Assembly: GCF_024464185.1 (NCBI RefSeq) | Contig: NZ_JANHAU010000002.1 | Span: forward strand, 372,001 to 436,000 | Length of the DNA stretch: 64,000 nt | Direction: 5' to 3' | Origin: Haloarchaeobius salinus | Lineage (GTDB): Archaea; Halobacteriota; Halobacteria; Halobacteriales; Natrialbaceae | In this document: positions 51,232 through 60,080 of the stretch, one piece after another | Position numbering within the stretch: position 1 is the stretch's first letter | How the letters are laid out: every line of letters starts with the position of its first letter | Notes under the pieces: generated by a model | What the model was told of the DNA's origin: nothing | The model's input: the letters and a program-made list of their open reading frames with translations, nothing else | The model's database searches: none | Made by a program: the position numbers and the translations under genes

Positions 51232-51624
51232 TCACCCGTCGAGGCTGACACCGTCGCCCCTCGCCACGCCCGCGAGCAGGAACTCGGCGCTCGACCGGGT
51301 CGTCGCAAGCGGCGTGTCGTGGACGTCGCAGATGCGCAACAGCGCGGAGATGTCGGGCTCGTGGGGCTGGGCCGTGAGCGGGTCGCGAAGGAAGACGATG
51401 CCGTCGAGGCGTTCGTCGACGACCTCGGCACCGATCTGGAGGTCGCCACCCATCGGGCCGGAGGCCTTGCGTTCGACCTCGATGCCGACCTCCTCCTGGA
51501 TGCGGGTGCCGGTCGTGCCGGTCGTCACGATGTCGATGCCGTCGAGGTACGAGCGGTGCGTGGCGGCGAAGTCGAGCATCTCCGGCTTCTCGTCGTCGTG
51601 TGCGATGAGCGCGATGCGTGTCAT
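51232..51624 (-). CDS. mgsA: Methylglyoxal synthase
   Basis: A 130-residue MgsA. ALIAHDDEKPEM at the start, GTTGTRI, SGPMGGDLQIGA and FLRDPLTAQPHEPDISALLRICDVHDTPLATTRSSAEFLL are the full set of family motifs, with the catalytic Asp in the GGDLQIGA region. It converts dihydroxyacetone phosphate to methylglyoxal. In haloarchaea it may release triose phosphate pressure. Together with type II GAPDH it suggests glycolytic regulation. Confidence 0.93.
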   Translation of the reverse strand: MTRIALIAHDDEKPEMLDFAATHRSYLDGIDIVTTGTTGTRIQEEVGIEVERKASGPMGGDLQIGAEVVDERLDGIVFLRDPLTAQPHEPDISALLRICDVHDTPLATTRSSAEFLLAGVARGDGVSLDG

Positions 51625-51705
51625 GTACACCGTGTCGGTCGCCGGCGGCAAGAGCGTTCCTGCGTCGGCGGAAACACCTATGTTCCCGACGTGACACGAC
51701 AGTTC

Positions 51706-53136
51706 ATGGGCAGAGACGTCACGCGACGCCGGGTGCTCGGTGCGGGCGCGACCATCGGCATGGGGAGCATCGCGGGCTGCTCCGGCAGCGACGACCCGGG
51801 GACGGCGACCGAGACCGACGGGGCGACCACCGTGGAGACGACCGCAGAGCCGACCGAGGGGACGGAGACGACGACCGAGGGGCAGGAGCCGGTCGCCGAC
51901 GGCTCCGGCCTGCTTCCGGCGGCCTACGTCGTCACGAAGGAGGACGACGAGATACGCGCCTACAACGGCCAGACGCTCGAAGTCGAGTTCAGCGGCGCGG
52001 CCGGCTCCGACGACGGCCGCGTCCTGCAGGCAACGTTCGACGCGCTGGCGGACGGCCACGTCGAGGGCGGCCGCGTGTTCATCCGCCGCGCGGAGTACAC
52101 GCCGGACCGCCAGCTGGACATGACCAGCAGCCACACCGAGGTCCGTTCTGACTTCGCGCGGTTGACGTTCCAAGACCACCCCCGTGACGACGGCGAGTCC
52201 CAGACCGACTTCGCCATCGAATCCGATGACGGGTCGACAGAGCACGTCACACTCCAGGGGCTCGTCCTCGACGGCAACAAGGACGCACGGACGACACGGA
52301 CCAGAACGGCCGACGTTCGGGCCAACGTCCGCCACGTGACGTTCCGCGACTGCGTCGTCTTCGGCGGGAAGAGCGTCGACGGCAACGGCGGCTACGGTAT
52401 CGGCGAGGACAACGACGCCGACCACGTCACCATCGACAACTGCATAATTCGCGACAGCGACCGCCACGGCTACCACACCTCCGCGCCCCACCTCCGCATC
52501 GTCGACTCGACGTTCCTGAACAACGGGCTCGAGACGGGCGACGTGTTCGACCTCGCCGCCACGGACGCCGTCATCGCGAACAACCACTTCGAGAACAACG
52601 GGCACGGGATCAAGATAGACGACTCCGACAGGGCGGGCGGCAACATCGTCATCACGGGAAACGTGTTCGTGGACAACTACCTGCCCGACATCGCCTCCGG
52701 GCAGATCGAGTTCGCGGACACCACCGTCGACTCGGTCCACATCTCGGACAACACGTTCGTCCTCCCCGACATCGACGCCAGCGAGACGTCGGCGCACATC
52801 CTCTTCGACTCCGACGAGTCGCTCGGGAGCGTCCGCATCCGGAACAACCACTTCGAGGGCGGCGGGCCCAACGCGCTCACCTGGTTCACCGAGACCGGTC
52901 GTCGCCTCCGGACGCTCGTCGTCGAGCACAACACGTTCGAACGGATCCCGAACGACGTGGGCCTGCTCGCCAGCGCCGAACGCCTCCTCGTGCGCGACAA
53001 CCTGTTCGACTGTTCTGGTGGTGGCCGACTCGAGATCAAGGAGTGCTCGACCGGCGTCGTCTCCGGCAACGTCAGCTACGACGCCAGTCTCGACGTGCAG
53101 GCTGACCTCGTCGTCGAGCGGAACTACGAGTTCTGA
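51706..53136 (+). CDS. Right-handed beta-helix surface lipoprotein
   Basis: A 476-residue protein. MGRDVTRRRVLGAGATIGMGSIAGC has a twin-arginine motif and lipobox. A Thr/Glu linker (about 28-70) follows. The body has repeated beta-helix rungs: VTLQGLVLDGNKD, VTFRDCVVFGGK, VTIDNCIIRDSDRHGYH, LRIVDSTFLNNG, AVIANNHFENNGHGIKI, IVITGNVFVDNY, VRIRNNHFEGGG, and so on. Parallel-beta-helix proteins often bind or cleave polysaccharides (pectate-lyase-like). No catalytic triad was recognised. Confidence 0.88.
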   Translation: MGRDVTRRRVLGAGATIGMGSIAGCSGSDDPGTATETDGATTVETTAEPTEGTETTTEGQEPVADGSGLLPAAYVVTKEDDEIRAYNGQTLEVEFSGAAGSDDGRVLQATFDALADGHVEGGRVFIRRAEYTPDRQLDMTSSHTEVRSDFARLTFQDHPRDDGESQTDFAIESDDGSTEHVTLQGLVLDGNKDARTTRTRTADVRANVRHVTFRDCVVFGGKSVDGNGGYGIGEDNDADHVTIDNCIIRDSDRHGYHTSAPHLRIVDSTFLNNGLETGDVFDLAATDAVIANNHFENNGHGIKIDDSDRAGGNIVITGNVFVDNYLPDIASGQIEFADTTVDSVHISDNTFVLPDIDASETSAHILFDSDESLGSVRIRNNHFEGGGPNALTWFTETGRRLRTLVVEHNTFERIPNDVGLLASAERLLVRDNLFDCSGGGRLEIKECSTGVVSGNVSYDASLDVQADLVVERNYEF

Positions 53137-53180
53137 GGGGCCGGCGAGCGGGCGGCCGCGGTCGCCCCCGGGGCGGACGG

Positions 53181-54041
53181 CTACAGGGGGTCACCGTCCA
53201 CCGTCACGGACAGCACGTCGAGCGCCTCGTCGAGCCTGACCGTCGCGGTCCGGCCGTCCTCCTCGAGCTCGAGTTCGTACACGTCCCCGTCGCTCGCGAC
53301 GCTCGGCTCGGGATACTCCCACATGTACAGGTCGTCGATGGGCACGTCGAGCGCGGTCAGGGCGGCTACGACCCGGAAGTCGAGGCTGAGCGCGAACAGG
53401 ACCGGGACGACGACGAGCCACGAGCAGGCGTCGCAGGCGAGACGTCCGTAGCCCGGGATGTCGTCCTCCAGCAGACTCGGGCTGACCGTCCCGGCGCAGG
53501 CCGGGCACTGCCCGCTCCGGGCGAGCGAGACGTGGTGGCGGGTGCGTCGGTGGACCGCCTCGACCAGCGCCGGGCCGTCGCGACCGTCGAGTCCCCGGGC
53601 CGGGAACGTGATGGTGAACCGCTCGGGGGTGGCCTCGCAAGCGGGACAGTGGACGGTGAAGAAGCCGTGCTCGTACCGGCCGGTCAGCTCGCTCCCGCAG
53701 TCCGAACAGGTCGAGTCCACGTCGACCTCGGTCCGGTCGGGGCTCGCCGTCGGGCGCATCGCCAGGGCGGTCCGGTAGAGCGCGGTCGCGCTGGCGGTCG
53801 GCACGTAGCCGCCCTCCACGTCGCGGAGGTAGGTCCCGAGGAGCGACTGGAGGTGGTAGTTGAACTTCCCGCTGTCCGCCAGCCCGACGGCGGCCATCAG
53901 CTCGGAGTACGACTGCGGTTCGGTCCGGGAGCCACGCCAGTTCGACAGCGACGCGAGGACGATGTCGAGTCGGGTGTCGTGTGCGAGCAGGGAGAACGCC
54001 TCGCGTGGGTCCGCGGTCGGTTCGCCATCGCCGTCCGTCAT
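53181..54041 (-). CDS. Winged-HTH regulator with zinc ribbons (paralogue of 20053-20943)
   Basis: A 286-residue regulator. HTH part: AFSLLAHDTRLDIVLASLSN, then SYSELMAAVGLADSGKFNYHLQSL, similar to the gene at 20 kb. Cys pairs CSDCGSE, CPACEAT, CPACAGT and CDACSW mark four zinc-knuckle elements. A hydrophobic segment (WLVVVPVLFALSLDF) may be sensory or membrane-contacting. Sits alone between two convergently/divergently placed genes. Start MTDGDGEP at 54041. Confidence 0.82.
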   Translation of the reverse strand: MTDGDGEPTADPREAFSLLAHDTRLDIVLASLSNWRGSRTEPQSYSELMAAVGLADSGKFNYHLQSLLGTYLRDVEGGYVPTASATALYRTALAMRPTASPDRTEVDVDSTCSDCGSELTGRYEHGFFTVHCPACEATPERFTITFPARGLDGRDGPALVEAVHRRTRHHVSLARSGQCPACAGTVSPSLLEDDIPGYGRLACDACSWLVVVPVLFALSLDFRVVAALTALDVPIDDLYMWEYPEPSVASDGDVYELELEEDGRTATVRLDEALDVLSVTVDGDPL

Positions 54042-54167
54042 GGCTGTCTGTTGGCCCGAGTGCACAATCAGGCTGCTGGTCGTCCTGGTGTCGCGTGATG
54101 TGTCAACAGGGCTTGTGAACTCGAACTCGCAAAACCACTAAGACGCGGTCGACAGCAGGATGGAGTG

Positions 54168-55292
54168 ATGACGACGGATTCGGTCTCCCACCCGGTCGGC
54201 GAGGGGCGAACCCGGACCGACCGGTGGTTCGAGTGGATCAACACGTGGAGCTTCCGCCTCGGACTGCTCGGTCCCGTCGGACTGCTGGGCTATCTGGAGT
54301 CCGCGGTCCCCGCGCTCGCGATCATGGAGCTGTTCATGCTGTTCTGGCTCTTCTTCCTCGTGCCGCCGGCACTCGCCCTCGTGCGCTACGCGGTCGACGG
54401 GCTCCTGTCGCGCTTCGGTGACGGGTCGGACCCGGCGGACGGTACGGCGGTCGACGGCCCGGGCGACTGGATCGAGTCGGGCTACGAGTCGAGCCCGCTC
54501 AAGGCGCTCCAGATCCTGCTGGTGATGGTGCACCCGGCCATCGTGGTCCAGGGCATGTTCCAGATCGTCGGGACGGTCCTCGCGGTCGTGCGCCACCGGG
54601 GTTCGCCGCCGTCGCCGGCCACGCACGAGAGCGACGTGGACTACCGCCTCCCCTTCGACGGGGAGTGGACGACCGTCAACGGGAGCCCCGACCGCTGGTA
54701 CTCCCACTCGTGGTTCCCCATCCAGCAGCGGTACGCGTACGACTTCGTCGTCACCGACGCGGACGGCCGGAGCCACGACGGGAGCGGCGGCGTCGAGTCG
54801 TTCTACTGCTTCGACGAACCGATGCTCGCCCCCGCCGACGGGACGGTCGTCGCGGCGAAGGACGGCCACCGGGACAGCCCCCACACGACGGGCTGGCTCG
54901 ACCCGCTCCAGTACCGCATCTTCGGGAACTACGTCGTCGTCGACCACGGCGACGAGTACAGCGTCCTGGCGCACCTGCGGGAGGGGAGCGTCGCCGTCTC
55001 GCCCGGGGACCGGGTCGAGCGCGGCGAGCCGGTGGGCCGCTGTGGACACTCGGGCAACTCCAGCGAGCCACACCTGCACTTCCAGGTACAGGACCACCCG
55101 AGGCTGTACCTCGGTGCGGGACTGCCGGTGCAGTTCGACGACGTGACGACCGACCACCCGGACGCCGGGCGGACGCACTACGAGCGCGGCTACGTCCACA
55201 GCGGCCAGCGGGTCAGCTACGAGCCGACGACGGACCCGGCATCGGCCGGCGAGGACGACACGGAATCGGCGGCCGTCGCGCCCGAGGACTGA
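54168..55292 (+). CDS. Membrane-anchored M23-like (LytM) protein, degenerate site
   Basis: A 374-residue protein with N-terminal hydrophobic helices (about 25-70 and 112-140) and a C-terminal M23 domain (about 165-330). The later zinc ligands are kept: RCGHSGNSSEPHLHFQV has the HxH. In the usual HxGxD motif the sequence is RYAYDF, so the first His ligand appears missing while Asp is present. Haloarchaea have no peptidoglycan. Activity is thus doubtful; binding of S-layer or polysaccharide is possible. Confidence 0.8.
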   Translation: MTTDSVSHPVGEGRTRTDRWFEWINTWSFRLGLLGPVGLLGYLESAVPALAIMELFMLFWLFFLVPPALALVRYAVDGLLSRFGDGSDPADGTAVDGPGDWIESGYESSPLKALQILLVMVHPAIVVQGMFQIVGTVLAVVRHRGSPPSPATHESDVDYRLPFDGEWTTVNGSPDRWYSHSWFPIQQRYAYDFVVTDADGRSHDGSGGVESFYCFDEPMLAPADGTVVAAKDGHRDSPHTTGWLDPLQYRIFGNYVVVDHGDEYSVLAHLREGSVAVSPGDRVERGEPVGRCGHSGNSSEPHLHFQVQDHPRLYLGAGLPVQFDDVTTDHPDAGRTHYERGYVHSGQRVSYEPTTDPASAGEDDTESAAVAPED

Positions 55293-55350
55293 CCGCACCT
55301 CGCGCTCCGGCTGTGCCTGTCCCGCACTGCCGAAGAGCGTGGCGGACCGC

Positions 55351-56490
55351 TCAGAGCAGCCGGTCGGCGATGATGTTCTTCTGGATCTCGCTGGTGCCCT
55401 CGTAGATCTTCGTGATGCGGGCGTCGCGGTAGAACCGCTCGACGGGGTGGTCGGTGACGTAGCCCGCGCCCCCGTGGACCTGGATCGCCTCGTCGGCGAC
55501 GTCGACGGCGTGCTCGCTGGCGAACAGCTTCGCCATGCTGGCGAACTTCGCGGCGACGTCGTCGTCGCCCGACTCGACGTGGGTGGCGGCCCGATACGCC
55601 AGCGACCGCGCGGCCTCGACGTTCGTCGCCATCTCGCTGATCTTGTGCCGGATGGCCTGGTACTCGGCGATGGGCTGGCCGCCCTGCTCGCGCTCGCCGG
55701 CGTAGTCGACCGCGGCGTCGAGGGCGGCCTGGGCCGTCCCGATGGCCTGCGCGGCGACGTTCGTCCGACCGTCCGCGAAGAACGCCATGAGCTGGTAGAA
55801 CCCCCGGTTCTCCTCGCCGATGACGTTCTCCGCGGGGATGCATACGTCGTCCAGGACGATCTCGGCGAGGTCGGAGGCGCGGATGCCGAGCTTGTTGTCG
55901 ATCTTCGTCGTCTCGAAGCCGTCGAGGTCAGTAGGGACGAGGAACGCGGTGATGCCCCGGTGGCCGGCACCGGGGTCGGTCTTGGCCATGACGACGGCGA
56001 CGTCGGCGACCGTCCCGTTCGTTATCCACATCTTGTTCCCGTTCAGGACCCACCCGTCGCCGTCCTTCTCGGCGCGCGTCTCGATGCCGGCGACGTTCGA
56101 GCCGTGGGCCGGCTCGGAGATGCAGGAGCAGGTCGCGGACTCGCCGCTCGCGACCCGGGGCAGCCACTCCTCCTTCATCCAGTCGTCGCCGAACTCCTGT
56201 ATCATCGTCGAACCGAACCCGCGGGAGCCGATGGCGCTCCCGATGCCCGGGTCGGCCCGCCAGAGCTCCTCGGTGACGAGTACGCTCTCTAGCAGGTCCA
56301 TCCCCGCGCCGCCGTACTCGGGGTCGATGGTCGGCGCGACGAGGTCGTACTCGGCGGCCTGCTGGACGAGGTCGTGCGGGTACTGCTTCGCCTCGTCGTG
56401 CTCGCGGGCCACCGGTCTGATCTCGTTGTCGCCGAACTCGCGGACCGCGTCGCGGATGGCCCGCTGTTCGGCGGACAGCTGGAACGACAT
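55351..56490 (-). CDS. Acyl-CoA dehydrogenase
   Basis: A 379-residue FAD flavoprotein. CISEPAHGSNVAGIETRAEKDGDGWVLNGNKMWITNG binds FAD and substrate, QVHGGAGYVTDHPVERFYRDARITKIYEGTSEIQKNIIA is the classical C-terminal end with the active-site Glu in YEGTSEI. Oxidises a short- or branched-chain acyl-CoA to enoyl-CoA. Lies 63 bases behind livF in the same direction, so probably in the uptake/catabolism unit. Confidence 0.93.
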   Translation of the reverse strand: MSFQLSAEQRAIRDAVREFGDNEIRPVAREHDEAKQYPHDLVQQAAEYDLVAPTIDPEYGGAGMDLLESVLVTEELWRADPGIGSAIGSRGFGSTMIQEFGDDWMKEEWLPRVASGESATCSCISEPAHGSNVAGIETRAEKDGDGWVLNGNKMWITNGTVADVAVVMAKTDPGAGHRGITAFLVPTDLDGFETTKIDNKLGIRASDLAEIVLDDVCIPAENVIGEENRGFYQLMAFFADGRTNVAAQAIGTAQAALDAAVDYAGEREQGGQPIAEYQAIRHKISEMATNVEAARSLAYRAATHVESGDDDVAAKFASMAKLFASEHAVDVADEAIQVHGGAGYVTDHPVERFYRDARITKIYEGTSEIQKNIIADRLL

Positions 56491-56553
56491 ACCCCAACCA
56501 CGGATTCCATCGTAAAGAATGTGTTCCAGAGTGTTACTACTGTTAACCTCCGG

Positions 56554-57252
56554 TCAGGTCCCGAGGTACACCTCGCGGACGTACTCGTCGTCGCGGAGCA
56601 GATCCGGGTCGCCGTCGCGCTGAATCTGGCCGTTCTCCAGCAGGTAGACGCGGTCGGCGTGCTGGAGCGCGAACGTGACGTTCTGCTCGCAGAGCAGCAC
56701 GGAGACGCCGTCGTCGCGGATGCGGTCGAGCCCGTCGCTGATGTCGTCGAGGACGACCGGCGCGAGCCCGAGCGTCGGCTCGTCGAGCACGAGCAGCGAC
56801 GGGTCGCCCATCAGCGCGCGGCCGATGGCGAGCATCTGCTGTTCGCCGCCGCTCATCGTCCGGGCGGGCTGGTTCCGGCGCTCCTCGAGGCGCGGGAACA
56901 GGTCGTAGACGGCGTCGAGCCCCGCCCGTGCGTCGGACTTCGCGTAGGCTCCCAGCGTGAGGTTGTCCTCGACGGAGAGGTAGCCGAACAGGTCGCGCGA
57001 CTCGGTGCAGTGGATGAGCCCACGCTGCACGAGCTCCTGGGTCGACAGCCCGGCGATGTCCGCCTCCCGGTAGCTGATGCGCCCCGAGTAGGGCAGGAAG
57101 CCCGAGACCGTGTTAGCGAGTGTGGACTTCCCGGCTCCGTTCGGGCCGACGACGGCGACCATCTCGTCGTCGCTGACGGTGAGATCCACGTCGCGGAGCG
57201 CGGTTATCTGTCCGTACCGGACTTCGAGGTCCTCGACGGCGAGCGTCGTCAC
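56554..57252 (-). CDS. livF: Liv-type ABC transporter ATPase LivF
   Basis: A 232-residue ABC ATPase. Walker A GPNGAGKST, signature TMSGGEQQMLAIGRAL, Walker B LLVLDEPTLGLAP are intact, and NQPARTMSGGEQQ shows the LivF type. Energises uptake of branched-chain amino acids or related organic acids together with LivG. Its start overlaps the LivG stop by 4 bases. Confidence 0.95.
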   Translation of the reverse strand: MTTLAVEDLEVRYGQITALRDVDLTVSDDEMVAVVGPNGAGKSTLANTVSGFLPYSGRISYREADIAGLSTQELVQRGLIHCTESRDLFGYLSVEDNLTLGAYAKSDARAGLDAVYDLFPRLEERRNQPARTMSGGEQQMLAIGRALMGDPSLLVLDEPTLGLAPVVLDDISDGLDRIRDDGVSVLLCEQNVTFALQHADRVYLLENGQIQRDGDPDLLRDDEYVREVYLGT

Positions 57253-58061
57253 AGCGTGTCACCCCCGAGGTACGCCTCCTGCACGGTCGGGTCGTCGCGG
57301 ATCTCCTCCGGCGTCCCCTCCGCTATCTTCGCGCCGAACTGGATGACGACGGCGCGGTCGATGAGCGAGAGCAGCCCGCGCATGTTGTGGTCGACGACGA
57401 CGAGCGTGATGCCCTCCTCGCGGAGCGACTCGAACAGTTCGGACAGCTCCGCGACCTCGTTCCCGGCGAGCCCGGCGAACGGCTCGTCGACGAGCAGCAG
57501 GTCGGGGTCGGTCGCCAGCGCCCGGGCCAGCTCCAGCCGGAGCATCCCGGCGTGAGGGAGCTCGTCCGGGGTCTGGTGTAACCGGTCGCCGAGGCCGACG
57601 CGCTCGCACATCTCGACGGCCCGCTGGTGGGTCGTCCCGCGCAGTCCCGACAGCGAGAACAGCCGGTCGGGCGTCAGCGCGAGCCGCACGTTGTCGACGA
57701 CCGAGCGGTCGTGGAGCGGCCGGAACGACTGGAAGGTCCGCGCCAGTCCCCGGCCGACCATCTCGTGGGTCGCGACGCCGGTCACGTCCTCGCCGCGGTA
57801 CCAGACGGTCCCCGAAGTCGGGCGATACGTGCCGGTGACGCAGTTGAACGTCGTCGACTTCCCCGCACCGTTGGGGCCGATAAAGCCCAGTATCTCGCCC
57901 TCCTCGACCGCGAGGGAGAGGTCGTCGACGGCGGTCAGGCCGCCGAACCGTTTCGTCAGGTTCCGGATGACGAGCAGGCCGTCGTCAGGGTCGAGGCTGT
58001 CCGCGTCGTCGCCCGACTCGGCGTCCCAGTCCGCGGGCCGCTCGTCGGCGTCGGTGCTCAT
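57249..58061 (-). CDS. livG: Liv-type ABC transporter ATPase LivG
   Basis: A 270-residue ABC ATPase. A 30-residue acidic extension precedes Walker A GPNGAGKSTTFN; Walker B is LLLVDEPFAGLA. The signature sequence is unusual: ELPHAGMLRLELARAL in place of the typical LSYGxQRRLEIARAL, so the conserved Gly-rich contact is altered (PHAG). ARTFQSFRPL is as in LivG. Overlaps both neighbours by 4 bases. Confidence 0.93.
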   Translation of the reverse strand: MSTDADERPADWDAESGDDADSLDPDDGLLVIRNLTKRFGGLTAVDDLSLAVEEGEILGFIGPNGAGKSTTFNCVTGTYRPTSGTVWYRGEDVTGVATHEMVGRGLARTFQSFRPLHDRSVVDNVRLALTPDRLFSLSGLRGTTHQRAVEMCERVGLGDRLHQTPDELPHAGMLRLELARALATDPDLLLVDEPFAGLAGNEVAELSELFESLREEGITLVVVDHNMRGLLSLIDRAVVIQFGAKIAEGTPEEIRDDPTVQEAYLGGDTL

Positions 58062-59218
58062 CGGCGCCCACCTCCGACCCTGGCCTGGAGATCGGCGACG
58101 TCTTCGCGCCAGCGTTCCTGCACCGCATCGAGGACGTCGCGGTCGGGCGGATCGCGCCCGCCGTCGGTCGCCGCGTCGCGCCCCCTGATGTTGTCGAGCG
58201 CCGTGCCGCCGCCGTGGACGGCCCAGCGGACGATGCCGCCGGGCAGCGCGAACAGCAGGACGAGCGTCACCAGCGAGAACAGCAGCAGGTCCACGTCCGC
58301 GACGGCAGTGTCGAGGACGGGGACGACGTACTCGACGGTGCCGAGGTAGAGCTGGAACAGCCGCAGGAAGATGCCCGCGACGGCCGCGCCGACGATGGTG
58401 CCCATCCCGCCGAGGATGGCGGCGATGATGACCTCGATACTCACCGTCAGCGCGAGCAGCTGCGAGGGGTTCGGGTTGCCGACGGGCGTGTGGACGAACA
58501 CCGCGCCGGCGAGGCCGCCGACGGCGGCGCTCAGCGCGAACGCGAACACCTTGAACTTCGCCGGGTTGAGCCCGGAGGCGGCGACGGCGTCCTCGTCCTC
58601 GCGGATTGCGGTGAACACCGCGCCGGCGTCGGACCGGGTCACCGCGAGCAGCACGGCGAGGATGCCGACGAACAGCGCGAACGCGAGGTAGTAGTTCGCC
58701 ACCAGCGTGACGACGAGATCGTCGAAGCTGAGGATGGGGGCCGGCGAGTCCAGCCCGAGCTCGCCGCCGAACGTGCCGCTGAACAGGATGAAGACGTTCA
58801 GCAGGATGGTCGGCGCGACCAACGTCACCAGCGAGAAGTACGGCCCGCGCAGTCGCAGTGCGGGGACGCCGACGAGCAGGCCGGCGACGACGGTGACGAC
58901 GACGGCGATGGGCACCGTCACGACCGGCGGCAGGCCGAGTTCCAGGTTGAGCAGCGCCGACGAGTAGCCCCCGATGGCGAAGAAGAAGGCGTGCCCGAAG
59001 CTGATTTGCCCGGTGTAGCCCGACACCACGTCCCAGCTCATCGCGAACATCGCGAAGAACAGTGCGATGGTGAGGTTCCGGACCCAGACCGTCGGCACGA
59101 GGTAGGGTGCGAACGCGAGCAGCACGAGGCCGACCGCGCCGACCTGGTGGCGGATCCCGTAGCGCCGCGGGTCGAGCCACCCGGTCAGTCCGCGGGTAGC
59201 GGTCGCGTCGGCGCTCAT
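58058..59218 (-). CDS. livM: Liv-type ABC transporter permease LivM
   Basis: A 386-residue permease with about 9-10 hydrophobic helices. SGYTGQISFGHAFFFAIGGYSSALL and MGTIVGAAVAGIFL are the family cores, and GLNPAKFKVFAFALSAAVGGLAGAVFVH is the EAA-like coupling region. A soluble C-terminal tail (about 325-386) is longer than usual. It overlaps the LivH stop by 4 bases. Confidence 0.94.
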   Translation of the reverse strand: MSADATATRGLTGWLDPRRYGIRHQVGAVGLVLLAFAPYLVPTVWVRNLTIALFFAMFAMSWDVVSGYTGQISFGHAFFFAIGGYSSALLNLELGLPPVVTVPIAVVVTVVAGLLVGVPALRLRGPYFSLVTLVAPTILLNVFILFSGTFGGELGLDSPAPILSFDDLVVTLVANYYLAFALFVGILAVLLAVTRSDAGAVFTAIREDEDAVAASGLNPAKFKVFAFALSAAVGGLAGAVFVHTPVGNPNPSQLLALTVSIEVIIAAILGGMGTIVGAAVAGIFLRLFQLYLGTVEYVVPVLDTAVADVDLLLFSLVTLVLLFALPGGIVRWAVHGGGTALDNIRGRDAATDGGRDPPDRDVLDAVQERWREDVADLQARVGGGRR

Positions 59219-60078
59219 TCGGCGAGCTCCCTCCCGAACAGGCCTTCAGGTTTGACGAGCAGGACGAGGATGAGCAACAGGAGCGGGACGAGCCCGGTCA
59301 GCCGTGTGCTCACCGCCCCGGTCAGGACCTCAGCCGTGCCGATGACGTACGCCCCGACGAGGCTGCCCTTGACGCTCCCGATGCCGCCGATGACGACGAT
59401 GGCGAAGGAGAGCATCAGCGGCCCGCGGCCCATCGCGAAGTTCGCGGTCTGGAACGAGCCGAGGAACAGCCCGGCGACCCCGGCGAGCGCGCCCGCGACG
59501 ACCCAGGTGTAGAGGTTGACGCGGTCGCTCTCGATGCCGACCAGCGCGGCCCCCTTCGTCGTCATGCTCGTCGCGAGGATGGCCTTGCCCGTCTCGGTGT
59601 TGTTGATGGTGTAGAACAGCGCGGCGATGATGAGCCACGAGAGCGCGAACACGACCAGCAGGTTCGTCTGGAACTTGCTCCCGCCGAGTGCGACCGTCCC
59701 GTCGAGCAGCGACGGGATGGACTTCGGCTGTGTGCCCTCGGCGACGAGGAACACCTGTTCGACGGCGATGGCGACGACCAGCGTCAGTATCATCACCATG
59801 ATGGGCTGGTCCTGGATGCGCTCGATGAGCCCCTTGTAGACGACCGCGCTGAACAGCGCCGGGACGACGATGGCGGCGAGGACGGCCCCGCCGACGCCCG
59901 CCTCGACGATGCCGCCGCTGGCGTAGTAGGCTGCGAAGGCTCCGAGCGTGATGGTCGCACCGTGGGAGAGGTTGAGGACGCCGCCGACGCCGAAGATGAG
60001 CGTGAACCCGATGGCGACCAGCGCGTACAGCGCACTGATGATGACCGAGTTCACGGCCAGTGTAGCCACGTCGACCAT
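59215..60078 (-). CDS. livH: Liv-type ABC transporter permease LivH
   Basis: A 287-residue permease. GGVLNLSHGATITLGAFAAYYA, GIESDRVNLYTWVVAGALAGVAG and VVIGGIGSVKGSLVGAYVIGTAEVL are LivH landmarks. About eight hydrophobic helices. Starts 3 bases after the LivK stop. An upstream in-frame extension over livK is shadow sequence. Confidence 0.95.
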   Translation of the reverse strand: MVDVATLAVNSVIISALYALVAIGFTLIFGVGGVLNLSHGATITLGAFAAYYASGGIVEAGVGGAVLAAIVVPALFSAVVYKGLIERIQDQPIMVMILTLVVAIAVEQVFLVAEGTQPKSIPSLLDGTVALGGSKFQTNLLVVFALSWLIIAALFYTINNTETGKAILATSMTTKGAALVGIESDRVNLYTWVVAGALAGVAGLFLGSFQTANFAMGRGPLMLSFAIVVIGGIGSVKGSLVGAYVIGTAEVLTGAVSTRLTGLVPLLLLILVLLVKPEGLFGRELAE

Positions 60079-60080
60079 GC

